From contig OY997588.1 in NCBI GenBank assembly GCA_963921825.1, forward strand, positions 131,533,203 through 131,597,202: DNA of 64,000 nucleotides. The letters run 5' to 3'. The notes beneath the pieces are model-generated. The model was not told the origin of the DNA. It saw only the letters and a list, made by a program, of their open reading frames with translations, and made no database searches. The DNA is from Erodium maritimum (lineage: Eukaryota > Streptophyta > Magnoliopsida > Geraniales > Geraniaceae). This document shows positions 49,248-61,435 of the stretch, in pieces. Each line of letters opens with the position of its first letter. Position 1 is the stretch's first letter. The translations under genes were made by a program, and so were the position numbers.

Positions 49248-52200
49248 ATGGGGCGTCTAATAGAGGAGGCCATAACCTATAACTTATTAGGAGCGTCAAC
49301 TTGGTGGAAAGATGTCAACGGCTCTCCGGTCTGGCAAGATCGGATTTTTCACATCCTCGCTGCTCTCTATGGCATCGTCGCCGTCGTCGCTTTGGTATAT
49401 CTCTCATTGTTGCGCATTTCGGAATTTATGTATGTGGATGCCATATTTGTTGTTCAATTTGTGGATTGCAACGCCATTTTGCTTGCTGTGAAACTAAATG
49501 AATAAAGGAACGATTTTTTTTTTGTATTTGATGCGAAATTATACTGTTTTGTAATTTGATTATGGAAAATTGGTTTGAAAAATGTAGTTAGTGATTGGGG
49601 AAATGGTGGTTGTATTAGGTTCAACTTGTAAGGATCCAATTGAGAGTTCCAGAGTATGGTTGGACTACTCAGAAAGTCTTCCACTTTCTCAATTTTGTGG
49701 TGGATGGAGGTATGTCTCTGCTCTCTACACTACATTGTCTCTTTATTCTGTGTTCAGTTTTGTGTGTTCCCTTCAACTTGCAGTTCGGTCGTTGGTTTTT
49801 GTGTTCCGGCGAGATGTGCAGAAGTTACAACCTGAGGTTTACATCAATGCTTGATTCACTCTTTTTTATCTTTCTTTCTTTCTATAGTGGTTGATTTGTT
49901 TTTGGTGGCTCTGTTAGATTTTGCAACATATCATGCTTGATATGCCCGGTCTTGCATTTTTCACAACATATGCTCTTTTGGTTCTTTTCTGGGCAGAAAT
50001 TTACTATCAGGTTAGTTACCTATGGCTATTTCCTCTTCTTTTTTTCCTAGTGCAAGTTTAGTTGGATAAAAACGGTGGCTTTGGTGTCAAATAGGCACGT
50101 GCTGTATCAACTGATGGGCTTAGGCCCAGTTTCTTCTCGGTTAATGCTGCAGTCTATACAGTTCAGGTGATGCTCTCACTCTAAATCAGATGAATGGATG
50201 GTTTTCAAGTCGAGTTTCCTGTACATTTGAAATTACACTTGAGACTATATATATCCTTTTGAATGTTTTCGATACATCATATGTTGTACAACATGAAGAG
50301 TTGTAAGAGGTCAATTAACATTTGCAACTGGATATTGTAGTTTGTGACCTGTGGCTAAGGTCTACTTTTTTTCTTACCCTCGAATAGGAATAACTTTTTG
50401 ATGATTTCATTTACTTACCTTGTAAATAGCAATTTTGAGATCTCCAAATGTGATATATATTAATTGTATACAAAAGCGTTCCTTTTTCATGTGCGAATGA
50501 TCCTATCATTTAATGACCTTCTAAATAAAACATGTCATGTCTATGATGAAAGTCAGTGAACTCTTGGGACTATTTCTGGGAGATTAGTGATGATGGGAAT
50601 TGGTTTGAGACTTCGATCAAAGAAATTGATGTGATAAACCTCGAGTGGAGAAGAGGAAGAGTTTTAGAATGGCGTTTAAACTTTTGATTAGGTTTGACTA
50701 ATCGAGGAGCCTGTGTGGATTCCTAGCAGGTTATAAAAGGTAGTGGGGGTGAATAATTGGTTTCTAGGTATATGCACTGTTCCATAGAGAAGATTGCAAC
50801 TTTGAGAAGTGACAAATTCACAAAGTAGACGTAATAGTTTGACTCAGCTGTGTGTGGTTATTGGCTGTGAATTGTGAGTCATGAGCTTAAAAGTTATTGG
50901 TTTGTGTCTGTGTCATGCCTCTCCTTGAGGTTTAACTAGGGCTACATATATCTGGTCGGGCTACACAAACCCTAATAGTTGAGTTGTTTGACTGTTTCCT
51001 TTATATGTACCTCTTTTTCCTATTTCATTCTATGTGAGACTTCTTACTTGAACAAGTTTCAATTGTTGTCACCCAAAAAATTGGGCAACTGGTATGAGTT
51101 TATCAGTTTCTTTCAACTTGAATCCCCTATTTCTGTTGCAGTTTGAAACTAAGTTGTATGGAAAAGTTTAATGTTCCCACTCATAATTGTCAGAACATGT
51201 ATTGTGATACGTAACCATAACTATTCTGGAATCGTTACCACTTTAGAGGATCCTTGCACTGGATGGTACAGTAGTTTTTTGGGCCTGTCTTATATAACCC
51301 AACCTTCCATCAGCCATAAAGTAAAGAAAATGTTATTCATCCTTATGCCTATGTTCATTGGTCGTGGAGAAATTTTTGTCAGGGCTCCACGTCCAATTGG
51401 ACTCTAATATTTTACTTCATAATCCATAAAAATCCTAAAAACCTTTTTCTTCAATTTTTAGTAATTTTTGAAACACTGAAATTCAAACTAATTCTTAGAT
51501 TTCGATTATCTGAAGGACATTTCCTGTCATTGTCATAGTTGTTTAATTTTACGTATTGTTGCAGATATCTCTGTGGGTAATGGCATGGTGGAAGCCTATC
51601 AGAGGGGTGATCATCCTAGCGAAGATGTTCTTTGCAGGTTTGTTATAAATGGCCATATTGAATACTCAGTAGTATGCCGATGATAACTTGTGTTTGTCTT
51701 TATCTGGCAGGTGTATCTTTGTTTGCAGCCCTTGGATTCCTTCTCTATGGTGGAAGGTAATTCCTTTGCATGGATACGGGTTAGCAACTCAGATTCTGTA
51801 TTTCTCAGTCGACATCGGGGACTTGTTCATGCTTGCAATATGTGCAACCTTTTGTTTTCAATGGGCCAAACTAACGGGAAAAATATAAAATGAGACTTGA
51901 AGTCATGCTATATCTCTCATTCCCTAAAGGCCACATTTCATATCGTTTTCTTGCAGGCTCTTCTTGATGTTGCAGCGTTTCCCAGTAGAATCTAAAGGAA
52001 GGCGTAAAAAGCTACAAGAGGTATTTCTACTAACTATTTAGTTAGAAGACCGTCTTCTTCTCTTTTTTTTGATAAAAAAAATATTGCTGCTTTTAATTTC
52101 TTTTTGTTTGTATTTTGGCTTGGGCAGGTTGGTTACGTAACCTCTATTTGCTTCTCATGTTTCCTTGTCAGATGCATCATGGTAGGTTTTTCAGATCCAT

Positions 52201-52560
52201 TCTACTAAATCTTGACATTGTTAGTAATAAACAATGAACTGATTTATCTTGATTACATACAAGATTGTTAATTAGCTCTGTTATTTTGTCGTCAGATGTG
52301 CTTTAATGCATTTAATAAAGGTGCAGATCTTGGTGTTTTGAATCATCCAATACTAACCTTAATATACTATGTGGTAAGTTTGGTTACTAGTACTAGTACT
52401 AGTACTGTAGCATCAATTGTTATGAATTCATAACAGGAGATGAAACACTTGTTTTGTTGGTTTGCAGTTGGTGGAAATATTGCCTTCCTCTCTGGTTCTT
52501 TTCATTTTGAGAAAGTTACCTCCAAAACGCGGCGTCTCGCAGTATGATTCCATATGCTAA
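49248..52560 (+). CDS. TOM1/TOM3-like seven-transmembrane protein
   Basis: Members of this plant family (TOBAMOVIRUS MULTIPLICATION 1 and 3, THH1) are tonoplast multi-pass membrane proteins recruited by tobamovirus replicase; their host role is little known. Eleven exons join in frame to 287 residues: 49248-49394, 49619-49709, 49784-49836, 49918-50010, 50095-50166, 51565-51637, 51711-51756, 51957-52020, 52128-52181, 52296-52373, 52468-52560. All introns are GT-AG. Family phrases are clear: [86 protein letters not shown] and the C-terminus [20 protein letters not shown]. Several hydrophobic helices alternate with basic loops. The segment [16 protein letters not shown] diverges from the usual sequence. 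Intron 5 is the longest (1.4 kb). The gene ends tail to tail with the aldo-keto reductase, about 570 bases apart. Confidence 0.93.
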
Positions 52561-53127
52561 AACAAGGCAAACCTAGATAGAGGGAAAGAACTTTTGAGAT
52601 CACCTCCAAAGAGAAGGAAATACAATCGACCTTGTATCCTTGGTGTTTCGATATTTTGCTTTTCATCATTTAATTTGTGTTTATACAACGACGGTACATT
52701 CTTTTGTAGAAAAATTCTCTTGATGTAGTGGTTTTGGTCAAGTTTTGTCTAAGCCTTGTGCTAAGAGTATATATATCTGTCCAAAATTACAGAGGAGACT
52801 TGTTATGACATAGCAGCTATGAAGATGAGCTTCTTTTACAGGAGTTGAAAAATTGAATGTAGGCATGACTGGTGGTAATGGAAACTTGTAACTGAAGAAA
52901 AGCTCATAGTTGAAATGAGAGTGTCCATGTAACTTGTGAGTCTGCAACAAAATATTGGCTACTGTTTCATGCAATATAAGATGATAAAGGAGAAAGAAAG
53001 AATTAACTGCCACTTCTATCGATAATGTTTCTTTGAATTTCAATTCAGAATCAGAATCAACAAAAACGAAGAAACTTAGAAACAATTACAATTTCTTCTA
53101 TATCACAGGAATGAAAATGTAATAGCA
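52561..53127. other. Shared 3' flank of two convergent genes
   Basis: AT-rich 3'UTR sequence of the TOM1/TOM3-like gene (plus) and of the aldo-keto reductase (minus). No other gene seen. Confidence 0.45.
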
Positions 53128-55228
53128 TTAAGAATTGGATTCAGAGTCATCTTCCAATTCATGCACAGCTTGAAGGGGGCCACTTCCAAAAGCAAAGCCA
53201 GTTTCAGAGAGATGACTTAGAGGACCATTTCCAAATAAACAAACCTGGGGTTCAATCTGGTTCAACTGCTTCAACTCATCATCTGAGAGAGACCAGTTGA
53301 AGATGTCTATGTTTTTCCGTATCCTGTCAGGCTTCAGGCTACAAGGTAGCACACTGGTCCCTCGTTGCAGACCCCATCGCAGAACAACCTACAACAAATA
53401 ACAAATCAATATATGACTTCAGTTCAAACACGAATGTCCTATACCATCAAAGTAACTGTGTGCCTAAACATTAAGCATATTCACAGGTGAACAAAAAACA
53501 TTGCGTTATTCATATACTGAAACTTTCTTTTGCACCCTAACATGGAAACGTGGAGATTACAATTAATTGGCTATTCTATAAACAAAGAAACTTGGAAAGT
53601 AGTAAATATAAACAAATTGTCATAAGAAGTAATAACAACAAAAGGGGCAATGGCTTTGTACCTGCTCAGGCGTCTTTTTGAGTCTATTAGCTATCTCGGC
53701 AACAACTGACAGCTTCAGCATAGGCCCATGTACAGATCTTGACCTCCTAAATGTAATACGTGGCGTTCCAGGCTCATCTTCACCTGATCCACTATCAGAT
53801 GGTCCTGGAGTTGTAGTGGGTACTCCTAAAGGTGTATGAGCAGAAACATGTATGCCTTTTAATCGACAGAACTTTACAAGCTCATCTTGCCTCCAGAATG
53901 GATGCAGTTCCACCTGATCAACCAAAAATCAGCTTGAGTTGTATTAAATGATGAGTTGGCAAGGTAGAAGGTGGAGCATCCAAGATGGCATGGTTAATGT
54001 CAAAAAAATACTTCATAGTTTACACATTATTTATAATATAAGTATAAAACTTGTGTTCATATTTTCCACTACGGTGATGCAAATAGAACAAATTCCAGCA
54101 AGAGATCCATAAACAAGTCTCCACGTGGATTTTGGAGTCTGGTATCAACTAGCATAACGTAATCTCAGTTAAAATATCTTCATAAGGATAATCATTGGCC
54201 TTTGTCAAACTTTACTCCAACCTAAAAGCTTATTTTCTTATTTTTTTTAAAATAAAGCCCAACCCAAAAGTGAATCTAAGCGGTAGAGAGCTCAATTAGT
54301 AAATCAAGCAATCATTAAATTCAAATTCTGCCAATGTGAGATGCTTCTACATGATCAGCACAAATAGGGTGTAACTGGTACCTGCCCTAGTAATGATAAT
54401 GATTCTCTATTTCTCTGTGTATATTGATTATATCTACAAGTAATTTCCAAAGCAGGTGATGTTAATTTGAGTTTGTCCAATGACTTAACACAACAACCGA
54501 TTTTACTCACATATCCAATAAAATTTGAGTGAAGTCTCTAACTAGGATGGCAGGTCGAACTCTTAAACTGCATAAGACAGCCAAACTAATGCTTAACAGC
54601 AAAGAGCCAGTTGGAGAAGTAGAAATACAGTGCAAAGGGGGGTGTACAAGGAGCTAACCTGATTGACTGCAGGAACAATTTTTGCAAACTTAAGCAATTC
54701 TTTGAGCTGCTGCATATTGAAATTGCTAACCCCTATAGCTCGAACTATACCCATATCAACCAGACCTTCCATAGCTTTCCATGCTTTCTTCAGCCTATTC
54801 ATAAACTGTCTGTATTCATTCCCCGACTTTGAAGGAGGGTCAGTGGCATCACCAAATGCGGAGCTATCAGGCCAATGCATCAAATAGAGATCCAAGTAGG
54901 AAACACCAAGGTTCTTGAGAGAAACTCTAACATAATTCTCAATCTTATTGAGAGAATTCATAGTACAGTAGAGCTTAGAAGTCAAGAAAACATCTTCTCT
55001 TTTCAGTGATCCTCTGGAAGCCTGATTCAATGCTTCCCCAACTTCAATCTCATTCCCATACAGATGAGCACAATCTATGTGGCGGTAACCAACTAACAGG
55101 GCCGTTTTGACGGCCTCAACGCAGAGATCGCCGTCAGTCTGCCATGTCCCAAGCCCAATGGCTGGAATTTTGGCTCCAGTGTTCAATATAAAGTGGCTTC
55201 CACATAGTATCCCACCTTTTCCCCTCAT
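53128..55228 (-). CDS. Aldo-keto reductase, AKR4-like, with Ser-rich insertion
   Basis: NADPH-dependent reductase of aldehydes and sugars, cytosolic or plastidic. Three exons on the minus strand, 55228-54659, 53913-53662 and 53388-53128, join to 360 residues. The start is ATG at 55226-55228 ([13 protein letters not shown]); the four codons before it lack an ATG. The catalytic tetrad is visible: Asp and Tyr in [13 protein letters not shown], Lys in FLTSKLY, His in YLMHWPD. GLGTWQT and IGVSNFN are the usual strand motifs, with VALRWG-type [15 protein letters not shown] before the cofactor loop ([13 protein letters not shown]). Odd points: a Ser/Gly/Pro-rich insertion after HTPLGVP carrying [13 protein letters not shown] and [10 protein letters not shown], possibly phosphorylated, and an extended acidic C-terminus [14 protein letters not shown]. 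Both look family-conserved rather than accidental, but I cannot verify that here. The substrate is unknown. Confidence 0.93.
54263..54405 (+). mobile_element. tRNA-derived SINE-like segment in AKR intron 1
   Basis: CTAAGCGGTAGAGAGCTC resembles a tRNA A box and TTAAATTCAAATTCTGCC a B box, followed by a tail region. Diverged; no target duplication found. Confidence 0.4.
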
Positions 55229-57047
55229 TTTTATCTCCAAAAATCACTTGCAAGCAGAGAAATCAAAGGTCAATCAACCCAGTAACAATTTAGACAATAA
55301 CAAGTCGCAGCTATGATGAGATCTTGACAATGGCAATGAGAAAAGCAGATCCACTATTTAAATACCAAAAAAGAAGCAAACCCAATTCAGGAAAAAGACG
55401 GTGAAGCAGTGTAGAGGACAAGAAAACATTCCCAGCAGAAGCAGCGTTGCCCTACGATTCTCCGCAACTGATCAATCAGCCAAACAGCGAAAGCAACCAG
55501 AATGTGCACTTGTACAAACGCACTTCAATTTTTCTTGAGGAACTAACAAACCGAGACTTGTGTTGTATCGCCTAGTCCAAGAGAGGGCAGGGTGTTATAG
55601 TTTACTCAAACCAGCAAGGCGTGGTCAACCACGGCAAGCCAAAACCCCAAAGCAGTCCCTTAGAGCGAGCATAGAAAATGGAAAAGGCGAAAGGACTAAA
55701 ATAAACATGTTTGGGATTGGGACGTTTTTTTTTGAAACGGACGACGAAGAATTGTATTATTAGTGCACGTCAAACCTAATAGGAAAACAATTAAATTTCT
55801 TAAGTTGGAATACCACAAGGTATGCCAAATACGAGTTTGAGAGACTAAGCATAAGGTTGCGCTTCTGATCCGTTTCTCATTTCGCTAGTCGCCTCACCCA
55901 CACCAGCCTCCGTCGTCCCCAATCATCCTTGACATTGCTATGGCCCCTCCCAACAACAACCACCCGTATATCTCTTTCCCAACCCTCCCAACCCTGACAT
56001 CTGAAGACCGTGTTCCTCCATAGAAGGTCTCGTCCACGCTAGATAGAGCCTCGTTGGTGAGCAGAGGCACCGCCCTCCAACGGACGCTTCTGCCAGCACC
56101 CCCGACCGGAAAAGCGTCACCTAGAAGACCTTCGAGCCCCCTCCTCCATTTGTTGGCTAGTTCGACAAGGACCATAGCGTCCCCTCATCGACCTGTCCTC
56201 CTCAGAAACACTCGAGCGTGGTCGCGCCTACAACTACAACATGCAGTCCCGGTGGGGACCAGCATCCAACATGCAGCCCCGACGAGGACCGGACATGCAT
56301 CGTCGGAACCCTCTAGGGTAACCACCACCAGATCGCGCCTTCCTGGGTCGTTACAATGATCCTTCGTATCGACAAAATCAGGAGATATCCTCAGGCACCA
56401 TGTATTACCACCAGTCAAAGACGATCTGGATGAGGAGGATGACATCTTCGTTGTCCCAATTGAGGCCATTTCGACAGCGACAAACGATCGTTATCGGCAC
56501 TCTTTGACCGGTCGGATCGTGGGAGACGCCAACTGCAACGTCAATGCTCTTTGAAGCCTCATAGTTCAGAATTGGAAGGTCCGACGACTAGTAGTGGAAT
56601 GCATTACAAAAGAGGTCGTGGTTTTAATTTCCCGTCAAGCTCGTCCATGGAGGAAATCCGCCACCGGAGACCATAGAACTTTAGTGGCTACCCGGTGCTT
56701 CTTGTTCCCCTACTGTCGTGCATGCAACCGAGCACCATCCCATTCTAATTCATAGAGATTGGAGTCCGAGCCTTCAATGTCCCGAGGGATGCGAGAATTG
56801 CTATGTTCAGATCCATCTTGGCCAATGCCCTAGGCACTGAGGTAACGTCTGCCCCTATACCGAATCATCGTAGAATTGATGGTTTTCTGTGGTTCCAGGT
56901 GAGAATTACATTTTTATATGATCTAACATAACTTCTCTACTATAACAACAAATTAAAAGATATCTGAAATACGTTATTTAGCGTAGGAATGAATTAAATG
57001 TGAGATGAAATGTTACTATTAATTATCTTATCCACCCAAAATCACAG
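55229..57047. repeat. AKR leader then degenerate repeats, including a LINE ORF1-type fragment
   Basis: 55229-55560 is the probable 5'UTR and promoter of the AKR gene. Further right, plus-strand pieces at about 56500-56900 (GRIVGDANCNVNAL, FNVPRDARIAMFRSILANA, HRRIDGFLWFQVRI) recall the DUF4283 domain of plant LINE ORF1, in broken frames. No host gene recognised. Confidence 0.4.
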
Positions 57048-57283
57048 CTCAATGGCACGTAAGAAACAGACCACCTACGACAACGCATACAGATACCCCA
57101 ATCCACTCAACTTTGGAAATCAATGAACCGGATAAGCTTGCTACGTCACTCCCGCTCCTACAATAAAAAACTGCACAGAGACTCCACGTCATCATGGGCC
57201 CGCGAGGATCTCTGAACCGTACACATGACAGGTCAGCAGGGCCAAAGGGGAAAGGCAAAAAATAAAATAAAATAACAATGTTA

Positions 57284-57690
57284 GTTTTTTTTTTTGGATA
57301 GGCGATTTTTATTGCAACAGGAAACCAAGGTGGGAACCTGAAAAAAAGAAAGTCCCAATACAGGAAAAAGGAACAAACAATAAACAAAAAGCAGGAAACA
57401 AACACAAAGGCCAACCAAAGAGCTCTGGGAAATAACTCAACGCCTTCTCCTTCTCCTGATGCAAGAACTAGGGGAAACGGACCACTGCTCATATAAATGC
57501 CGAGTCCCAACCATTCAAAAAGCCACAACTACGAAGAATGAAAGGCTGAATTTCCTCTCTTTTTGTTTCCTGAAAAAACACCATATCAGGGTGTTGCTTT
57601 GAAAGCGCCACCTTGATGCACCGCCTCTTTTGGACGGCGTTCATCCCCCTAACGTTCCAGGAGATGAACTTCACCATACTAGGAAAATCA
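57284..57690 (-). mobile_element. Internally deleted LINE: endonuclease start joined to 3' tail
   Basis: The minus strand starts MVKFISWNVRGMNAVQKRRC, the N-terminus of the L1 apurinic-type endonuclease (with PDMVFFQETK, the QETK holding a metal-binding Glu), but after about 60 residues it passes straight into a 3'UTR-like end with a T run at 57284. Most of ORF2 is missing. Confidence 0.7.
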
Positions 57691-57756
57691 AGGCGGTAAA
57701 GAAGTCGGGAGAGAATCTCCCACTTCTATATCGTCACTAGAATCCATCTTTAGTGA

Positions 57757-57846
57757 TTACTCATAATTATACGCAATCTTTAGTTATCACTTCCTAACTC
57801 AAAAAGGCTGTAGATAACTCATTATTATACGCAATCTTTAGTTCTT
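57757..57846 (+). repeat. Imperfect direct duplication upstream of MIOX
   Basis: GATTACTCATAATTATACGC (57757) and GATAACTCATTATTATACGC (57811), each followed by AATCTTTAGTT, about 54 bases apart, 110-200 bases before the TATA box. Confidence 0.75.
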
Positions 57847-57950
57847 AGTTGGTGCATGTCTTTGCAGTGCAAAAAACTGTTCCCTGCATTTTTGTGGTGT
57901 AAGGACTCGCAAATCTCCGTATTTGACCCCGAAGGGCTCCTCTGAAATGA

Positions 57951-57958
57951 TATAAATA
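57951..57958 (+). promoter_or_regulatory. TATA box of the MIOX gene
   Basis: TATAAATA lies 58 bases before the ATG at 58009, leaving a short leader of about 30 bases. Confidence 0.65.
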
Positions 57959-58008
57959 CCATCACACATCAACCATTCTTCTCTCATTCTTGTTCTCTGT
58001 GATTCAAG

Positions 58009-60068
58009 ATGACCATCCTCATTCACCACCCTGATCATGGTCTGTTTTTGTTTCTTTCCAAATAATTATTTATTTTATGTGTACTAATATTTATTTTTCT
58101 GGGTTTGAAGTGGAGGAGAAGAAGATCCCAGGTGATGAGAAAGAGCTTCTTCTGGATGGAGGGTTTGACACGCCTGAGACCAACGCATTTGGCCACACTT
58201 TCAGGTCATATATACACTCAGCTCCCTTTGTCTAACAATTGGTTGTTGTCCAAAAAACTCGAACTGATGGGTGGAGGCATCAAGATGTATATCAAATAGT
58301 CAATTTATCTACACAGGGACTTATACTTCAACCGTTATTGTTATTGTTGAGGAGTAATGTGAAATGTGTTTGTGAATGAAACAGGGATTATAACGCCGAG
58401 AGCCTCAGGCAGAAGGCCGTGGAGGAGTTCTACAGAATCAATCAGATCAACCAAACTGTTGATTTTGTAAGCATTATCAATCCTATATACAGCAAGTGTT
58501 GCTTAAGGCATGGAGAATTGGATGTAATTAAAATTGTAATTATAGGTGAAGAGCATGAGAGAGGAGTATGGGAAATTGAATAGGGTGGAGATGAGCATCT
58601 GGGAGTGCTGTGAGCTCCTGAATGAGTTTGTGGACGAGAGTGATCCTGACTTGGATGAACCCCAGATCGAGCACTTGTTGCAAACTGCCGAGGCCATCCG
58701 CAGGGACTATCCCGACGAAGACTGGCTCCACTTGGTTGGCCTCATCCATGGTAATACTATATATTTCGTTTACACTTGTTTCATGTGTATTATGGGTTTG
58801 CAATTTAGTTGACTTGTTTGTGGATATTAGATCTCGGCAAGGTTCTTCTTCATCACAGTTTCGGGGAGCTTCCTCAATGGGCTGTTGTTGGTGACATATT
58901 CCCTGTTGGCTGCGCCTTTGATGAGGCCATCGTTCATCACAAGGTCAATACCACATTACACTCATATATATGCATCTGTAGATTACTACATGATTCGTTT
59001 TAGTTACTAAATATATGATGGTGCAGCATTTCAAGGGAAACCCTGACTACAACACTAAGTATGGGATTTACCAGCAAGGCTGTGGACTCAACAATGTTAT
59101 CATGTCATTTGGCCATGATGACTACATGTACTTGGTAACATTTTCTCATTCTACATAATTACCTACATTCTAAGCAAGTTTCTTTTAGCTTTTATCGGGT
59201 TTTTGTTTGTTACTTGTAGGTCGCCAAGGAGAACAAAACCACTCTTCCATCTGCAGGGCTTTTCATTATCAGATATCATTCCTTTTATGGTAAACAAGAG
59301 AACAAGAAATTTTGTTTTGATGTTCTGCTTCTTAAAGACCAACTCAACTAATTATATTTTAACCCGTATTTTCACGGACAAGCCTATTAAGAGGTTTGTA
59401 TGTGAATAAGAGAGATAAGGACAGACCTATCATGAGCAAATTAGATAAATGGAGAAGAAATTAGAATTTTTGTAAACTCTGGTGCCATATCAGAAGTCCA
59501 ACTATCAGAAGTCCAACTCAACTAGTTGAATGCCCGATTATAAATATATTCTAACACTAGTTTCATGGGCCTAATTTGTGTTGTACATCTTTGCATAAGG
59601 GAGGAGCATATAAACACCTGATGAGCGAAGAAGACGAGGAGAATATGAAGTGGCTCCAGATATTCAAGTAACTCTCGTTTCCTAAACCCATCTTTGTTTG
59701 TTGTTTACAAGAGCTAACTTTGCATGGATATGTGCAGCAAGTATGACTTATACAGCAAGAGCAAAGTTCGTATTGATGTGGAGAAAGAGAAGCCATACTA
59801 TCTCTCTCTCATTGACAAGGTAAACAATAATTCATTATCCTTATGCAAGGTTAGATTCAGTTTCGAAAAAAATGATCCAGAACTCAAAATATGTATATGG
59901 TGGTGCTATTTTGATACCATGTTCGAATCTTAAACTACATTGCATTTTTTTTTCCATCCATGCTTTTGTTTTAGTTGAGATCCAAACGTGGTTTACTGAC
60001 TTTGCTTCGTATATTGTTTTTTTTTTGGAAACTCTTTTCAGTACTTCCCTGCAAAGCTGAAATGGTGA
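58009..60068 (+). CDS. MIOX: Inositol oxygenase (myo-inositol to D-glucuronate)
   Basis: A di-iron enzyme that cleaves myo-inositol with O2, feeding UDP-glucuronate for cell-wall sugars. Ten exons: 58009-58039, 58111-58204, 58385-58466, 58546-58750, 58831-58943, 59027-59134, 59220-59289, 59604-59667, 59738-59819, 60042-60068; they join in frame to 291 residues. Iron ligands are all visible: His in IEHLLQTAE, His-Asp in LIHDLGK, His in FGHDDYMYL, His in RYHSFY and Asp in NKYDLYSK. The C-terminus YFPAKLKW is typical. Two short losses set it apart. The usual repeat after KGNPDY (a second NPxYN) is absent, and exon 8 has no AG before the usual LHK codons; the next in-frame acceptor (59602-59603, GGGAG/GAGC) gives FYGAYK where relatives have [11 protein letters not shown]. 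The protein is thus about 10 residues short. Activity is plausible but unproven. Confidence 0.93.
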
Positions 60069-60380
60069 AACTTGGAAATATGTGTTGAACATGGTGATGA
60101 TGATGATGAAGATGAAATGGTGGTGACGATCATTAATAAATGTAATCCAATGGATGTACTTCGTTTTTTTAAATTTCTTTCTTCTCCTTTTGTTGATGGG
60201 TCAATAAATCAAAATGAATGAATATGGGTGTTGTGAAACATATATGAAGTTAAAAATCCAAAAAACACGATCATGGTATATCAAGACTACATTAAGTATA
60301 TCACACAACTAAGAACAAAACACACAAACATTTCTTGATTTTTTTTTGTGTGTTAAGCAACACATCAAGGATCCTATTTA
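60069..60380. other. MIOX 3' flank
   Basis: 3'UTR-like DNA with AATAAA-type signals (GTCAATAAATC near 60200). A GC-rich block starting near 60385 (CAGCATCCACAAC) may be the left end of the next Harbinger element. Confidence 0.4.
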
Positions 60381-60599
60381 CAGCATCCACAACTATCTCG
60401 TCGACAGTTGGCGGAGAGGCGCTGGCGGGGAGGATTAAAAAAATTGTTTTTTCTTTCCCAGCCAGCTCACCGCCTGCGCACGCTACAGTGGTGATTTTGG
60501 TGCTAGCGGGGAGCCGCCGGCGGTAAGAGAATTTTTTTATTTAATATATTAAATGGATTAAACATTATGACGGAAATTAAGACGATATTTTATTAACAC

Positions 60600-61150
60600 A
60601 ACAAGATCGAGAACAACAAAAACGCGAACAACATGTTCACGATTTACAGCTCGTGAAGGTACTGGAGGAATTTGGGTTGATCTTTAACGACCTCCCAAAG
60701 CGAATACTTCATGAACTGGTGGACATGTTATCTACCATATCGGGTCGCCGCTGCAGAGCGAAAGTAATTTTTGGTTTGTCCCGGCGGGGCAGCCTGAACT
60801 TCTGCACAATAGCAAAGTTCAAAACGGTGGATTTTCCGGTGTAGATGCTGCTAGTGGTCCCTACACTGCTTCTGGGTGCGCGGTGGGGCATCGGCCGGTG
60901 CGTTTTGGACAAAATTGGCGAACACTTCCGGCCGGTACCTATTATTTGGCCCCGGCCGAGCATCGTGCAACCAACATAAAACCAACACCATCTCTTCCTC
61001 GTGGCTCCATGGGTGTACTGCTATACCGACCATTGAACCTTCGAACAAGAGAAGAAATTAAGGAAAGAAGCTCGGGAGTAATAAGAGAGCTTGTTGGGTG
61101 AAGAGGTGTGAAAAAAAGAAGGGATGGAGTGTCTTTCATAGCCAAAAATT
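60600..61150 (-). pseudogene. MYB/trihelix-like Harbinger-type ORF, broken
   Basis: Minus-strand segments: VHPWSHEEEMVLVLCWLHDA (a SANT/trihelix start with its Trp), RPEVFANFVQNAPADAPPRT and KQCRDH, followed by a piece with FMKYSLWEVVKDQPKF. Several frame changes and stops. It resembles 23460-23880 and lies downstream of a canonical ORF1, as in that element. Confidence 0.5.
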
Positions 61151-61435
61151 GCCCGCCATGTAAGGGTTATTTGGTCTTTTTTCATGCTCATGGCAATAAT
61201 GTCACCCATCCCAAGAAACAACAAAGCAATACAATAAAAATTGTAACTTATTTAATTAAGTGAAACCAACAATTCATGACATTAAACAAAATACAAAATT
61301 AAAAAACGACAATTCATTACCGAAATAAAAAATACAAATTAAAAAAAACAATAACACCTAATTCAAATAAAGAAGCAAGAGCTGCGACACTACTTCATCA
61401 GATTGCGAAAAATCTCAAGTTTCGCATAGTGTGCC

